Assembly (NCBI RefSeq): GCF_014529535.1
Contig: NW_023503493.1
Location: forward strand, 11,998,001-12,062,000
Direction of reading: 5' to 3'
Length of the DNA stretch: 64,000 nucleotides
Source of the DNA: Bradysia coprophila
Lineage: Eukaryota > Arthropoda > Insecta > Diptera > Sciaridae
How positions within the stretch are numbered: position 1 is the stretch's first letter; each line of letters opens with the position of its first letter. The position numbers and the translations under genes are program-made. Positions 26,601 through 38,479 of this stretch are shown piece by piece. The notes beneath the pieces are model-generated. The model was not told the DNA's origin and ran no database searches. It was given only the letters and a program-made list of their open reading frames with translations.

Positions 26601-29600
26601 TAAGACTGCTCGATGCAGGTGCAGTGCTTGGCAGTGGTGGAATCGTAATCAATTTGAAACGACAAGTGTCGGTTAGATCCCATGCAGCTGATAGTAGCTG
26701 ACCCACACGTGGTACACCATTCGAAATAGTGAATCCAATCGCACCGGCTTGATACATCGGACTACTTTTCATGCACACTTGAGCACCAACAGTTACTTCC
26801 GGTGAGTTAACGTTCGGACGTACCGGTTTTTTCGATTTGGCCTTGTGTTTGTCCCACAAGCGTTTTCGCTGTCCAAATGGAATCACACCCCACCAAAATA
26901 GTCCGCCGCTGTCCATGCGAGCCACAGTGTACAATGTGCATGTGTACAGTGCCACTATTTTTTCTACCGAAAATTCCTGGAAACTGGTAGCAGGATGTTC
27001 GAGTTTACTGCCGGCAGAGCCGAGCATTTCGTCCATCCAAGTGGCTACACGGTTTTGTTCGGTCGAAACGGTGCAACGAATTGACGTGGCCGAGATGTGT
27101 GTGATTCGTTCGAATGTTAAATTCAAGAACTGCGTTTTCGGATGGAAAATGTTCGGATTCTCATGATGGCGATACGGATCGGTGTCAACCCAACGCCATT
27201 GATGCAATTCACCCTTTGTCGAAACACCAATGAACTCTGAATGCAGAGCGGCAATATGTGTGAATCGGACGGGAACATCTTTTTCCGGCCAAAAGTCCAG
27301 GTCGTCGGATATCCACAGCGGTAAACCAGAAGCGGAATCCTTCTTCTTGGTGTCTAAACCAATTTACGAATTTCAATTTAAGATCAACGAACGAGCATTA
27401 ATTAATGGTTGTGGCATACCTGGAGCGTCTTTGTCCCAACCAGACTCTTCGCGAGATGTTTGAAACCAGCGTCTGGGTCCGTAATATTGACGATCTCTCC
27501 AACGGCTAAACGAATCACGGTCGCTTGGTGCCGAAACTGGATTCAAACTCGAACTGCCGGAAGCTGGAGCACCACCAGCTGCACGTCCTGCTTCGGTTGT
27601 TGATCCACCTGCAGTTCCACTGTTTGATTGGTTGCGTTCACTGCGCACTCGACTGTATAACAAACTTGTTTCAGGAAATTGAAACAATTTTCAATTCGAA
27701 GTTAGTTTTTACACAAACAAATGAGGAGTGAGGGAAAGACAATTCGAGGAGATATCGAAATAAGTGAGCAAACTAAAATATGGTGTGCAACAAACAAGCT
27801 TCAACGGGTTGGGGTTGCGTATGGCAATAAGATTTTCACTTCAATTTTTTTTTTGAGAAACTCACTTGCGAATGCTTGAATAGCCAAACATCTCCTCCGG
27901 GAACATGGTGTCCGTGTCTATGATAACACTATTGTCAGCCGCATGAAATCCGCTATCCAACAGTGAAATCAAATCTTCGGGAACGTAATTGTCACTGCTC
28001 TCTTCGGCATCCTCTCCTTCTTCATCATCACGCGACAGTAAATTGTTCACAGCTAAATTGACATCCAGATTGGTGCGCTACAATTGGATACGAGGGTAAA
28101 CAAAAATCTCGCAAACATTTGTCGCAATAGTCGAAACTTACTTGGAGTTCACGAATGATGATGTTGCGGCTCTTTCCCTGCAAAACGACCTGAGCCTGAG
28201 AGACTAAATCCTCCGGAACGAATGGCGCCGGAACCGTAACCAAAGATCGTCCCGATGAACTGCTACCGATAATCACGCCAGTACTACGCGATTGCACTGA
28301 ACTCTGTGTACCACTGCTACTGCGAACTTGTCCAGCTCGTAATATACGAGCTCTTGATCTAGCCAACTGTCTGGACGTAGCAGTATTTTTCGAGCTTGAT
28401 GTGTTATTCGACGTAGATGGACCACTTCCTCCGTTTCCTCCACTATTGCCTCCACCATTACCACTACAACCACCACTTCCGCCGCCTCCTCCTCCGCCAC
28501 CACCACCATCACCGCTGATGGAATTAGAATTTGGCATCAGATAATGTCATCACATCAGTCTGCACAGTTTCTACTTACGGTTTCGACGGTTCCTGTTTAC
28601 TCAAATCCAATCGTTCGGGTATAACAGAAAATGCTACACGCAAAGCGCGGCCATCTTCAAGCAAAAGGCCCAGATGTGCCGGACCGATGACAACTTGTTT
28701 GACGGGAGTTTTTAATGATTGCAAGATTTGCGGTGTCTGAGAACCATATTTGTTGATCTTGTCGGCCACTTCACGGATTCTGAAAAAATGGACAAAAATT
28801 CAACTTTTTTTTTTGCTCTGAAAGACTGACATAATGTGCACAATGTCTACATTAAGCCAAATGTACTGTTGTCAATCAAACAAAATATTTTTGAATTTTA
28901 ACTGAACGACGAACAGTCATCATGACATAATTGCAATCATGCCACTGCATTCTATTTTTGGGGCATTTCATTTCTTGTTGCAGATTTTCTGTTGAACAGT
29001 TTATCGAACGCAATTTAAATGGAAATTGGTGTTCAGGGAAGATCTGAAATTCAATCTGTATTGAAATATTTGCTTCATTGGGTGACAGTCGTCGGAAGAG
29101 TTTTTGTTGAAAAAATATTAAATTTGATGACCAAAAAAACTACTTTGAATATTGCGAGAGAGAAAAATCAACTGAGATCCAGTAACTAAGTCATAAATGC
29201 GCATCAGAACATAGATGACGCATTTCTATAACGGATGTCATCTCAATAATTTTAGTGTAGTTGCGTTTTATATTCTTATGTACCGGACCGGACATTACAT
29301 ACTCATATCATATCATTAGGTGTCGAATTATGGTGTAATGTAAATGCCAAAGATTAATGTCAAGGATCCTTTTCTCAGCATTTCGGGAAATGAATCGAAC
29401 TGTCTTGCAGATTACTTTGCAGTTATGGCAGGTCATTGATTAAATATTGATCGAACGACAAGTGTCCCTGATTCGTGAGAAAGAAATCCGAATAAACAGA
29501 AAAACGTTTCCCGACGAATCAAACCGTAGAGTCTCCAATAAATTTCAATTCAACTATTTGAATGACACCAATAACGAAAAATGTCATTCTACACACCTTG

Positions 29601-29966
29601 TAACATTATGGGAAAATAGTTATGGATGTCGCCACTCCACATTACGAATGATTTCACTTTTTTTTTCTTCATATTAAATGCCGACATTTTCGACGATAAA
29701 CGTGGTTAAAAGATGGAAATAAAACAAAACCACCGTGCAATCATAGATGGGTCAGGACAATGCACTCAATTTATTATTTGAACGGAAGATTTTGTAAAAA
29801 AAAAACATGGAGTTGCACCGATTAAAATGGCCTTTTTGAACAGCCAATCCACCATTACGGACTAATGTTCGACTAAAATGCAAAAAAATTCTTCCATCTT
29901 TGCTCACCTATCATTCAGCTCATCAGTGCCAGGCAGTGGATGAACAACAAAATGTAATGAAGACAT
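17661..29966 (-). CDS. hyd: E3 ubiquitin ligase hyperplastic discs (UBR5 ortholog)
   Basis: HECT-type ligase for N-end-rule and other substrates, known in flies for growth control and Hedgehog signalling. Twenty exons join in phase to 3,064 residues: 29908-29966, 28579-28779, 28142-28514, 27866-28077, 27420-27652, 26333-27353, 26102-26264, 23745-26042, 23335-23673, 23134-23260, 22335-22819, 22082-22277, 20574-22009, 19534-20314, 19214-19468, 18919-19138, 18652-18855, 18441-18588, 18133-18363, 17661-17873. Order: family N-terminus [19 protein letters not shown], poly-glycine insert (about 88-115), UBA (about 185-228), RCC1-like propeller, cysteine/histidine-rich UBR box (about 1168-1236), acidic/serine-rich linkers, MLLE/PABC domain (about 2662-2724) and C-terminal HECT. 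The catalytic cysteine is C3033 in PTANTC, 31 residues before the terminal FGFV, as in human UBR5. The fly protein is about 2,885 residues; the excess lies in low-complexity linkers. Many introns are 60-90 bp; intron 1 is 1.1 kb. No frameshift is seen. Confidence 0.97.
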
Positions 29967-30339
29967 TACGGTAAGATCGTAATAGTTGCTTTGTATTGAA
30001 GCTGCTATTCACAGTAAATCTTTTTATGAAACTTTTACACACGGCATTACAAGTTTTACTATTGAATTTTATGATTTTATTGACCGTAACATGTCCTAGT
30101 CACTTAAACTCAATAGTTATCAATCGCCATTTTGAGCAAAGGTGTACTAGATGTCATTTTTAGTGGAATTAAATTGTATAATTCTCATGATTTTTACTGC
30201 AGTTGAGTGTGTTTAAGGATGCATGAATTGTACGAGTAGCTGATTTTGTTTCAAAATATCGTTAAAGAGAGGGGACATTTGATTTAAAAAAAAACCGTTT
30301 GCGGCCAAAGTGTTGATTGTGTGATTTTCATTAAAATGT

Positions 30340-30403
30340 GAGTTTGTTTATATGAAATCACTATTCCCTCTACTCCATACAAATTCTGACATTAGATGGT
30401 CTA
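30340..30403. repeat. Dispersed repeat, inverted partner of 32359-32418
   Basis: About 64 bp from GAGTTTGTTTATATGAAATC to GATGGTCTA matches the reverse complement of 32359-32418 with a few differences. The copy at 32359 continues into a palindrome; this one does not. Confidence 0.7.
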
Positions 30404-30539
30404 CTGGTTTTTAGTGGATAGATCATCTTCAAGACTGTGTTTGAAATGCCATCCACGTTAAAAATAATGTCATTTGAATGCGAGATTTTGAACTGCCGCC
30501 TATTGTTCGTTCGTTTTTTACACAGGATTTTAAATTTAG

Positions 30540-30741
30540 CAATGAAAGTAAATAGATAGGTATGGCCAAACGTTCAAATTTGTTCTAGCCGGAGCACATA
30601 CGGATTTGCTTGGCGCCACCTCAAACGAACTCATTTCTAGTGCAAATTTCCACTAGAAATGAGTTCGTTTGAGGTGGCGCCATGCAAATCCGTAATGTGC
30701 TCCGACTTGTATGGACTGGCCATACTTATCTACTTTCATTG
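30540..30741. mobile_element. hAT-like palindromic MITE, 202 bp, 8 bp TSD
   Basis: The element starts CAATGAAAGTA and ends TACTTTCATTG. Inner arms, including TATGGCCA and a GAGCACAT..GGCGCC block of about 55 bp, are also inverted, so nearly the whole element folds back on itself. A perfect 8 bp duplication AAATTTAG flanks it (30532-30539 and 30742-30749). The 8 bp site and CA..TG ends suggest a hAT derivative without a transposase. Confidence 0.85.
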
Positions 30742-31330
30742 AAATTTAGTACTCGAGTGGCAGCCCTTTTTGACATAAACACAACGAAACTAATCTGAGG
30801 TTACGTTTGAAAGTACCGTAACTTGAATATGATCTATAATTATAAACGACCGATATTTTTATATCAGACTCAACTGCATTTTTGATAAACGTGGTTCATT
30901 GATAAATTTTCTTTTAATTTAGGCCATCAGCATGAAAACTTGTATACAACAGATACATACGTAAATAACTAATGAGTTATGTATGGTTTCCACTCAACAA
31001 AAACACTCTGTGAATAGAGCAAACTGTCATTTTCCAAATTTGCCAGGATTTGCTAATATTTTCCAAAATTTTCCAGAATTTGACAAATTTTCTGATAACA
31101 AACTCTAGCAAATTTTGACAAATGTTGGAAAATTCTAGCAAATTTCGGCAAATTGGAAAATTCAATTTACCAAAAATAGGCCATGTTAATACATCCGCTG
31201 TAGAAGAAGCCGTAGGGAGGGTTTGAACGTTTTAAACGATAGTGAATAAGTCCCTGGATAAATGATCGGGAGGGTGATAGTCTCGATTTTCGTCGAGTCT
31301 CAAGATATTGGCTTCCCCCCTCTAAAATCG

Positions 31331-31618
31331 TGTTTTTTTGGGTATATTTTGGCTTCTTAATGCCAAAATATAAAAAATAAAAATATAGTTTCTTCGGGAT
31401 ATTTTCAGAGTTTTGAATTCTGAAGAAAAGTCTTCTTGGACGCAACTTGGTGGAAAATACAGGGTGGTCCGTAGCAACTGCCCAAGTTGAAAATTTAAGA
31501 AATACATGGTTTTTGAGCATATTTTGGCTTTTAAATGTCAAAATACGAAAAATAAAAATATATCCGCTACGGGGAATCGTAAGTGGTGGCCAACATGTGA
31601 AATACAGGGTGGTCCGTA
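31331..31618. repeat. Two diverged tandem copies ending in ACAGGGTGGTCCGTA
   Basis: Copies at 31331-31473 and 31509-31618 share an ATATTTTGGCTT..AATGTCAAAATA hairpin, an AAAAATAAAAATATA tract and an ACAGGGTGGTCCGTA end. CAGGGTGGTCC-like termini occur in some insect DNA transposons, so these may be transposon-end remnants. Confidence 0.6.
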
Positions 31619-32358
31619 AGTTCCTCCAAAGATGAAACATGTTAAAATATTAGTTTCATTCGACAATTTTTGGTGTAAATTTCATTGTAATTGAAACTAC
31701 TTTTGTTGGAAGTGGGGGACTGGCTACAGGATATTTCGGATAGAACTTTTATCCGGACCTCCAATAAAACACGTTCGTACCTTTCGGATGTTTATTGAGA
31801 AGTGACTCTTAACTAAGGCCACTTAGACCTTGTGATCCATTTGGACTGCTTGTCTATCACTATATAGAATTATATCAAGTGCATATTCCAACAATTTTTT
31901 CGTAAATGAGCTAAATGTTTTCTTTTGAAGCTTAGGGATGTTGTGGTACAAGTTGAATCGGCTTTCTATCTCTACAGCCAGAGTAAATTAAAAGCAAAAT
32001 TATTTTTAGTATAAATGTGATATATTTTCATTCATCACAATCCTCTTGTGAATGAGGATTGCAGCGTAAAATTTCTTCGCCGTGTCAACCATATAATAGG
32101 TTATACTGCTATTCATGTTCTACAAAAAACTCTCAGAGATGAACTAAGTTCCGTAATTGTTGCTCTACATTTTTAGATTGGCTTTTAGAATGGATGGTCA
32201 TGTAACTTTCATACGGACTTAAGGGCTACCTAAAGTATAAAATAAGGGCATGTCTTGAAGAAGAAGTTAAGACAAAACAGGCCCATATCGAACGGGCTCA
32301 TATGACAACTCGTTTTATTCAATGAAAGTATACTCTAGAGTATAGATCTATATAGGTA

Positions 32359-32453
32359 TGGTCTAATGTCAAAATTTAAATGGAGTGGAGGAAATAGCGA
32401 TTTCATATAAACAAACTCATCTTTCAATGAGTTTATATGAAATCGCTGTTTCC
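32359..32453. repeat. Dispersed repeat with a 64 bp palindrome
   Basis: The left part matches the inverted copy at 30340-30403. From 32390 to 32453 it forms a near-perfect palindrome beginning GGAAATAGCGATTTCATATA, with a loop of only a few bases. Confidence 0.75.
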
Positions 32454-33097
32454 TACGGTTTGTACCTTAATTGACTCTTAAAACGCTTCATAGTGGGCAA
32501 AATAAGGATTTTCGAACTCATTTTTTCGCACTGTTTTCGCGAATTGACTCACTGAATTGCATAAATATTTTCAGTTGATTAAATAGAGAATGGTTGATTA
32601 TAGAGAAAATAGATTATATAGAACTTTCTCTGTACTATACTAATCGAATATCCATTTATTTATTGTAATGTAGGTTAATAATCGCCAATTTTTTGTTGCA
32701 ATATTAAGTAATCGAGCAGTTATTGTTCAATCAATTTTACAGCAGAATTTTTACTGCTTTGATTGCATTATTTCCCAACTTCATTCGTAATTCAATGTAA
32801 TTTTTCTTGAGAAATTAGGCAAGTAGTTTGAATCGATATTTCACCTCAAGGTTCAACTCAACATACAAAGTTGTTCTTTTTGTAACGGTCGGTGCTTGTT
32901 TAATATGTTATTTATGCCACTCAGCATCATAATATGCAAAATTGCAAACTTTAGATGCATCTGTGGCATTAAAAGTTGTGTGCAACCCGATGCAAAGTAC
33001 TTCATTAGACTCACAATGTTTATTATGACACATGGCCTGTCATAGTTACACATCTATAGCCTAATAAAGTACTTTTTCATGTGTCGATCGGGATCAA

Positions 33098-33437
33098 TGA
33101 GGGAGTTTCGAGATTTTTCTCGGGTTTTCGACCCCTTACATGAAACATTTTTTGAGTATCTGTTTTGGACGATTGGTTTTAGGCACTTTCGCGAAATTGC
33201 CTAAAATCAATCGTCCAAAACAGATACACAAATAACTATTTCATGTGTTGGGTCTGAAAATGAGGAAGTTTCGAGATTTTTCTCGGGTTTTCGACCCCTT
33301 ACATGAAAAATATTTTGAGTATCGGTTTTGGACGATTGATTTTAGGCACTTTCGTATGTAGCCCTCACTTCGTTCGGGCTACAGCTCGCGAAATTGCCTA
33401 AAATCAAACGTCCAAAACAGATACACAAATAACTATT
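33098..33437. repeat. Tandem pair of hairpin units
   Basis: Unit 1 (33098-33240) and unit 2 (33261-33437) share the order TTTCGAGATTTTTCTCGGG, TTTTCGACCCCTTACATGAA, then a long hairpin whose arms are GTATCTGTTTTGGACGATTG and its inverse (33156-33237 and 33319-33424). Unit 2 carries about 34 extra bases in the hairpin loop, and these form their own smaller hairpin. Confidence 0.85.
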
Positions 33438-33915
33438 GCACCTCAATTGCATAAATTACATAAATGAGAACAAAATGAGAAGTAGCGACTTCATGTGCAC
33501 AAACGCTGTTATTATTCTGCTTTGATAAATTGAACAATTTGGGAAAATGGTGAAATTTGTTTTACGATAATTATTAGAATATTTTTTATAATCATTTTAA
33601 CTGCACTACTTTCTATTGAATATTCAAAAAAGCTGTCAAGAGACTGTCAGTTTTCTATAAGAGTTTAGAATTTTCATTTACTAGAACATATAAACAATAA
33701 CAAAGGCACATCGGAGTCATGTCATAACATTGCCGATTGTTGTTATTGCTACGTTAAATTTGGTGTAAGTTTTGTGGATTTTCATTTCAATTTAAAAATA
33801 TAAAATTGCGTTTTTTCCATACGTTGTCGAAGGATAATCTTCCTAAAATAGGTTTATTTATCAAAATAAATTGTAAAAATTTATTGTTTCCTGACTAATC
33901 GGCTTTAACCACTGC

Positions 33916-35426
33916 TTACACAACCTCCGACAAAAACGTGTAATACGAGTAAATGCTTTTCACCATCTGCAAATAATCAGAGAATACTCTGTATGGACGG
34001 AAAGAGAGTGTCATTAAGAGCACACCTGTATCCACGTAATAACCGACAACGGTGCTAGAGGTCCAATCCACAACTCCTTGGCGTTCATGCATGAATTCAA
34101 TAAATTTAGAAATATTTTTTGCGAGCAGATGTCGTATGTATACCAATTGCACTGTGTTAGTACGTAGTAAAGTCGTTCGTTCTTACAGGTATATGTGGAC
34201 AAATCAGAATTGAATCATTATCTCACAAACAAAATCATTTCCAAAACTTACTTTTTTAGAAATCTCAGTCCCAATAAGGCAATACAACAACATTTCGAAA
34301 AATCCACCAATCGCAAATGCATAACCCGACATCCAATTTTTCTGTCGTGGAAAGATTTTATCACAAAAGTTGATTCCATTGAGGCAGCTTCACAAAACTA
34401 ACCATTTGAATTTCATAAAGACAAACGACCTGCGCCATGTAAGCAACACAAAAGTAGACAAAAATTGGTCCGTCGAAAATTCTTTTGACTTCGTCAATGA
34501 AGCTGCAAATGCAACATTAACTGGAAATCTGAAGGGCACTAAATGTCGTACTTATCCCTATCCTGACATTTCTGACAAATGTTCCTCAAAAACATTTGTC
34601 GTTGAACCAAGGTTGTGGTCTTCATGTGACTCCAAAGTGCATCTAATTGTCTGAAATCATCTTCAATAAGATCCACTTGCGTCGAACAATTAAAAATTGC
34701 CATCAAAAAGCTACAGAAAATACTCAAATATGTGAACAAACACCACAGACCCGCAACTGTGGTTATTGCATTTGCAATTAAGAAATCAGACAACTTCGTC
34801 TGATCCAAAAATATCACTTCTATGGGTAGAAGTGGAACAAGTCTTCTATTATGAACCAACTGCGACATTGGATAGTATGAAAAAGCTACTTCTACGAGAA
34901 CCGCTTCAAATAGAAGTAATTTGCATAGTTTTACAATGGTAAGTTGCTGGTTGTCGAGTTTTTCAGTCATATGCCGGCCAGCTTTTCGAGTTATTTCAAA
35001 ACTGAAATTGCGTAGAGCCGCCAATGCCTTGTAGTGTTTCATAAATATCCAAGGCTTCTGGGCAAACTACAACAAGATATTTGCTTAGGACTTTCTTCAA
35101 TTTCCGGCCAAATATTTTGGAGTTACCGTTGTACAAATACCATACAAAGCAAACACTTCAAAAATTCTCCCATATTCACCATTCACAAAGAATTTGATTT
35201 GCGAGTAAATGCATTGAGCCCATAGGAAAGCAATCAAGCTGCACGTAAACCAATGCCTCGGATTACTTTTCCAGTCGTAGCTAAACTTCCAGCCTACGAT
35301 ATTGCTGAACATATCACCAAAGCCAAAGGTTCGTTTTAGTGCTGTCGTATCATTATCAGCATTATCCTTTCGGCACATCGTTTCGGCGACGTCGCGTTTT
35401 TTCTTTGATTGAATTTTCTTCCCCAT
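33916..35426 (-). CDS. Odorant receptor (7tm_6 family), paralog A
   Basis: An insect odorant receptor, expected to work as a ligand-gated channel subunit with Orco in sensory neuron membranes. Six exons join in phase to 400 residues: 35127-35426, 34552-35057, 34403-34502, 34252-34341, 34026-34181 and 33916-33966. The introns are about 49-160 bp with GT/AG ends. The N-terminus is cytosolic and basic, several hydrophobic segments follow, and the C-terminus carries the receptor pattern PLAPLSV..MVKSIYSYYTFL. The start ATG at 35426 matches the aligned start of paralog B. Exon sizes 2-6 equal those of B exactly. Inferred as a recent tandem duplicate; no stop or frameshift is seen. The third donor is GTTAGT rather than GTGAGT, which is allowed but weaker. 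The ligand is unknown. Confidence 0.88.
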
Positions 35427-36173
35427 AATTGTATCGTAAGGACAATTGAAAAACTTCAGCTATGGCAAATTTCAAAGAAATGCGTCGTCCGATAGTAAAA
35501 GTTCTGCAAAAGACTAAGCCAAATGTTGCAAAATAAGGAAATGTCCACTTGATTACAGTCGCCATAATCTTCACCATTTTTACTTAATTTATGGTACTTG
35601 CCTTCAAAAACCCACAGTTAACTGTATCGCAACAAAAATAATAGTACCACTACGCGTCGCTGTTTTTTCCCTTTTATACTGCCCATTTTATTCGCTTTTT
35701 TATGCCATTTATTATTAACTGCCACCTTATACAAGCACAGATAAAAGATTCAACATTTGCTACATTTAAGCCTTCTTGCTTGAATTTTGGTCCGACAAGC
35801 ATATGGTTTGAGTAGCAGTTTGTAGTTATCCTCTGAGTTAATGGATTCAGAAACAGGCCAACCGATTCCATTCAGTACATACACTAAATAACACTGACGA
35901 ACCGTGAAAAGTGTCCAAAACTGAGTGCACAGCATTGAGAGAAAGCCGCCCAGAACCTTATTTTCCGTATATATACGAACTCTGTCGTCTAGCTGTATTA
36001 CACGACACTGCATGGTTTTGACAGGTATATTTGATGGTTACTCTTGTAGTGGTTTTCTTTGAGTAGGTCTCTATACTACTGAGATTCTGTTCTATCTTAT
36101 TATTAGTTGACCGATACATTGTGACTTAATGGCTGTTCATAGAATACTTAGCCCAAAAATCACAATTTCCAAG

Positions 36174-36230
36174 GCAAAATGTATGAACACGCCCACCTCT
36201 CTTGCGTCACGTAATTTATGAACGACCCCT
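36174..36230. mobile_element. Truncated Harbinger-like MITE end
   Basis: AAAATGTATGAACACGCCC followed by GCGTCACGTAATTTATGAAC and GACCCCT matches the right end of the element at 5420-5582 with a few changes. The left end is missing. Confidence 0.7.
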
Positions 36231-37195
36231 TTTATATTTTTTTTGAGCTACTCTTTTATTAATCATTCCACTTATTGTAATGCTTGTTAATATTCGCCAA
36301 TTTCTTCTTACAATGTAGGGTAATCGAGTTTTGATTGTTGTAGTAGATTACATTAGGATTGGGTGCTGCGAAAATAATTCATTACGTGATGGATCGATTT
36401 GTGATACGAGCCGAACTCACGAGTGTGTTTTAAGCAACAAGATTTGAAAACTGTTATTTTGGCAAGGGTAGAGTTTGCATATCCGAGCCAAAGGCGAGGT
36501 ATGCAACTGCCCGTCAGTAGCGGTTCATTTTTGAAACGTCAAATAAGGGACATAATACACTGTATGAAAATAAACTCAAATGAACCTTGACATAAATTGA
36601 AAATTTTTATTCGCTAGTCAAATCAAGCGCTCCTGCCTGGTTTACTTAACTCTGTCGTGGTCGATGCAAAGATAAATCCAAACTCCTGTACACCTCTGTC
36701 GGCTCTGTACATTGTGCATAGCTGCCAAATAACTGGACCCTTCGAGTTTCGAGTAAACGGTAGTTTGACATTAGGAACGGTATTTGTGAAGTGAGAGGGG
36801 ATAGACTAAGACAGCAAACACAGCAGTAATTTCGCGTTAATAAGATCGGCGTTGGGGGTTATTACCAATGCATCAATGCTCGGACAATAGATCAATGTCA
36901 AATAACAGATCTTCTCTCAAAATATTGTCAAATGAGTTGTCAATTTCACAAAGTTAACCTCAAATATTGACAGCTTACATATAAATTTTTGTAACATTGT
37001 GGTTAGCTTTGTGAAAATGACTGCTCATTTGACATCTCAAACGACATTGACAATGATTTATTACCTTTTTTTCGACTTTGATCAGGGATTATAAAAATAT
37101 TGGCAGCTATTTCGGATTGATTGTATTTTTCTTCACACAAAAATCTAATTGAGATTTGCCCTAATCGATATATTTGTTTCTAAATTATTTTTAAT

Positions 37196-37317
37196 TACAA
37201 TCGTTAAACCGAACCGGTGAGCATACGTTATTTTGCACCAGCTGGTCACATACAATTCCAAATGGGACCAGCTGGTGCAAAATAACGTATGCACACCAGT
37301 TCGGTTTAGCGATTGTA
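37196..37317. repeat. 122 bp palindromic element
   Basis: TACAATCGTTAAACCGAAC opens one arm; the other arm is its near-perfect inverse. The arms of about 53 bp also include TACGTTATTTTGCACCAGCT and flank a loop of about 18 bp. No target-site duplication is clear. Confidence 0.8.
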
Positions 37318-37473
37318 CAACCTTTATGTGCTCGAACACGATAACCCAATGGTCGGACACTGAAATTAATTAGTAATTAATTAATTACAATGAATAATAA
37401 ATTCGGTTTCAATAAATGTTTGATTAAAAATAAGATTAAATTGGACATTTACAAGTCATAAAAACGATAGCAC

Positions 37474-37560
37474 AGTACAGAATACAGCGTAACGTATAAT
37501 TAATGGTGGGGTAATACATTTGCGAGGTACAGACTCCATAGCCGTAAGAAAAACGTGAAA
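37474..37560. repeat. Dispersed repeat, partner of 42081-42170
   Basis: AGTACAGAATACAGCG opens both copies and GCCGTAAGAAAAACGT closes both, in the same orientation, with diverged middles. Identity is unknown; possibly a fragment of a longer transposon. Confidence 0.65.
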
Positions 37561-38479
37561 GATAATAGCGCTAAATGCCACTCACTAACGCTAAATCCGT
37601 ACTGATGCAAAAATTATTCTCGTGGTATACGAATTCACACATATACTGTGATTGAGTGGTTTTTTCAACCCTGTGGTGCACAAAATTTTACACTCATTAC
37701 ACCATGAAATCCACAAACAACAAAACCAAATATAATACACAAGTTTGAACTTGAATGTATAGAAGAAGAATGAGAATAAAAACGAAACCGAAAATACTGC
37801 ATCACGCTACTCATTGATACGGAGAGTAAGCTCCGCCTTCGTATCAAATTTCTCTCTTTGACGAATAACATAAACAAACTTCACCATTAAGGAAAACATA
37901 ACCTGAATCCCTAGACCTGTTTGCAAGGGCTGCTGAGAGAGAACTAAAAAAGTGTGGTTTCCGATAACTTTTGACGCGTGATATTCAGTGTTTTCATGGT
38001 TTGGCGAGTGTGAAAAAAAGATTTTGGTTCAGAGAAATCATCAAAAAAAAGAGAATATTTTTCCATCTCAATGCAAGCTACAAATTTGCAAAGGGTCCAT
38101 TGCTCTTAATAAGATTGACTATCTGATTACTATAGAAAACGCAGCATAATTGTCGATCCCATCAACGCAAAACTGTTCGTGTGTTTTCGGCCTAACGCAA
38201 AGTTGATTTGCTCAGGATATTCTCATATTACAGAATTATCTTTGTGTTTCAGAAGTTCTTTATTAACTAAACGAAGAGCAATTCAAGTACAACTGTTATG
38301 CCTTGTGCAAGTGCAAAAACTATGTCAACAATTTAGTGATGTGTATTAACCATTCGCTGTTATATAATAGGTGATTGATACACCAAACATTGTGGTAAAA
38401 TGGTAAATATCTTGAACTGGTGAACTGGCTGATAACGGTGAACGGTCTCAGTTTGCTTTTATGACACTTCCCAAATTGC

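Larger units (their letters stand above)
29967..33915. other. Intergenic belt of palindromic and tandem repeats
   Basis: Lies upstream of hyd, so the nearest few hundred bases should hold its promoter, but no core element is clear. It contains a 202 bp hAT-like MITE (30540-30741), two related repeats (30340-30403 and 32359-32453), a diverged tandem repeat (31331-31618) and duplicated hairpins (33098-33437). At 31025-31160 there is a degenerate run of TTTTCCA/AATTTGCCA-type words. No gene seen. Confidence 0.7.
35427..38479. other. Intergenic DNA between the two receptor genes
   Basis: Holds the 5' flank of paralog A, including a segment near 35695-35757 that also lies upstream of paralog B at 40312-40374. 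Also present are a truncated Harbinger-like MITE (36174-36230), a palindrome (37196-37317) and a dispersed repeat (37474-37560). An 87-codon open frame on the minus strand at 35750-36013 has a hydrophobic centre but no recognised family. Confidence 0.7.

Noticed and set aside
28273-28512. Minus-strand frame rich in Val/Glu/Ala
   Set aside because: Frame-shifted shadow of the hyd poly-glycine region.
35362-35577. Minus-strand frame overlapping the start of receptor A
   Set aside because: Different frame from the receptor and no counterpart identified at receptor B; the MGKK start aligns with paralog B instead.
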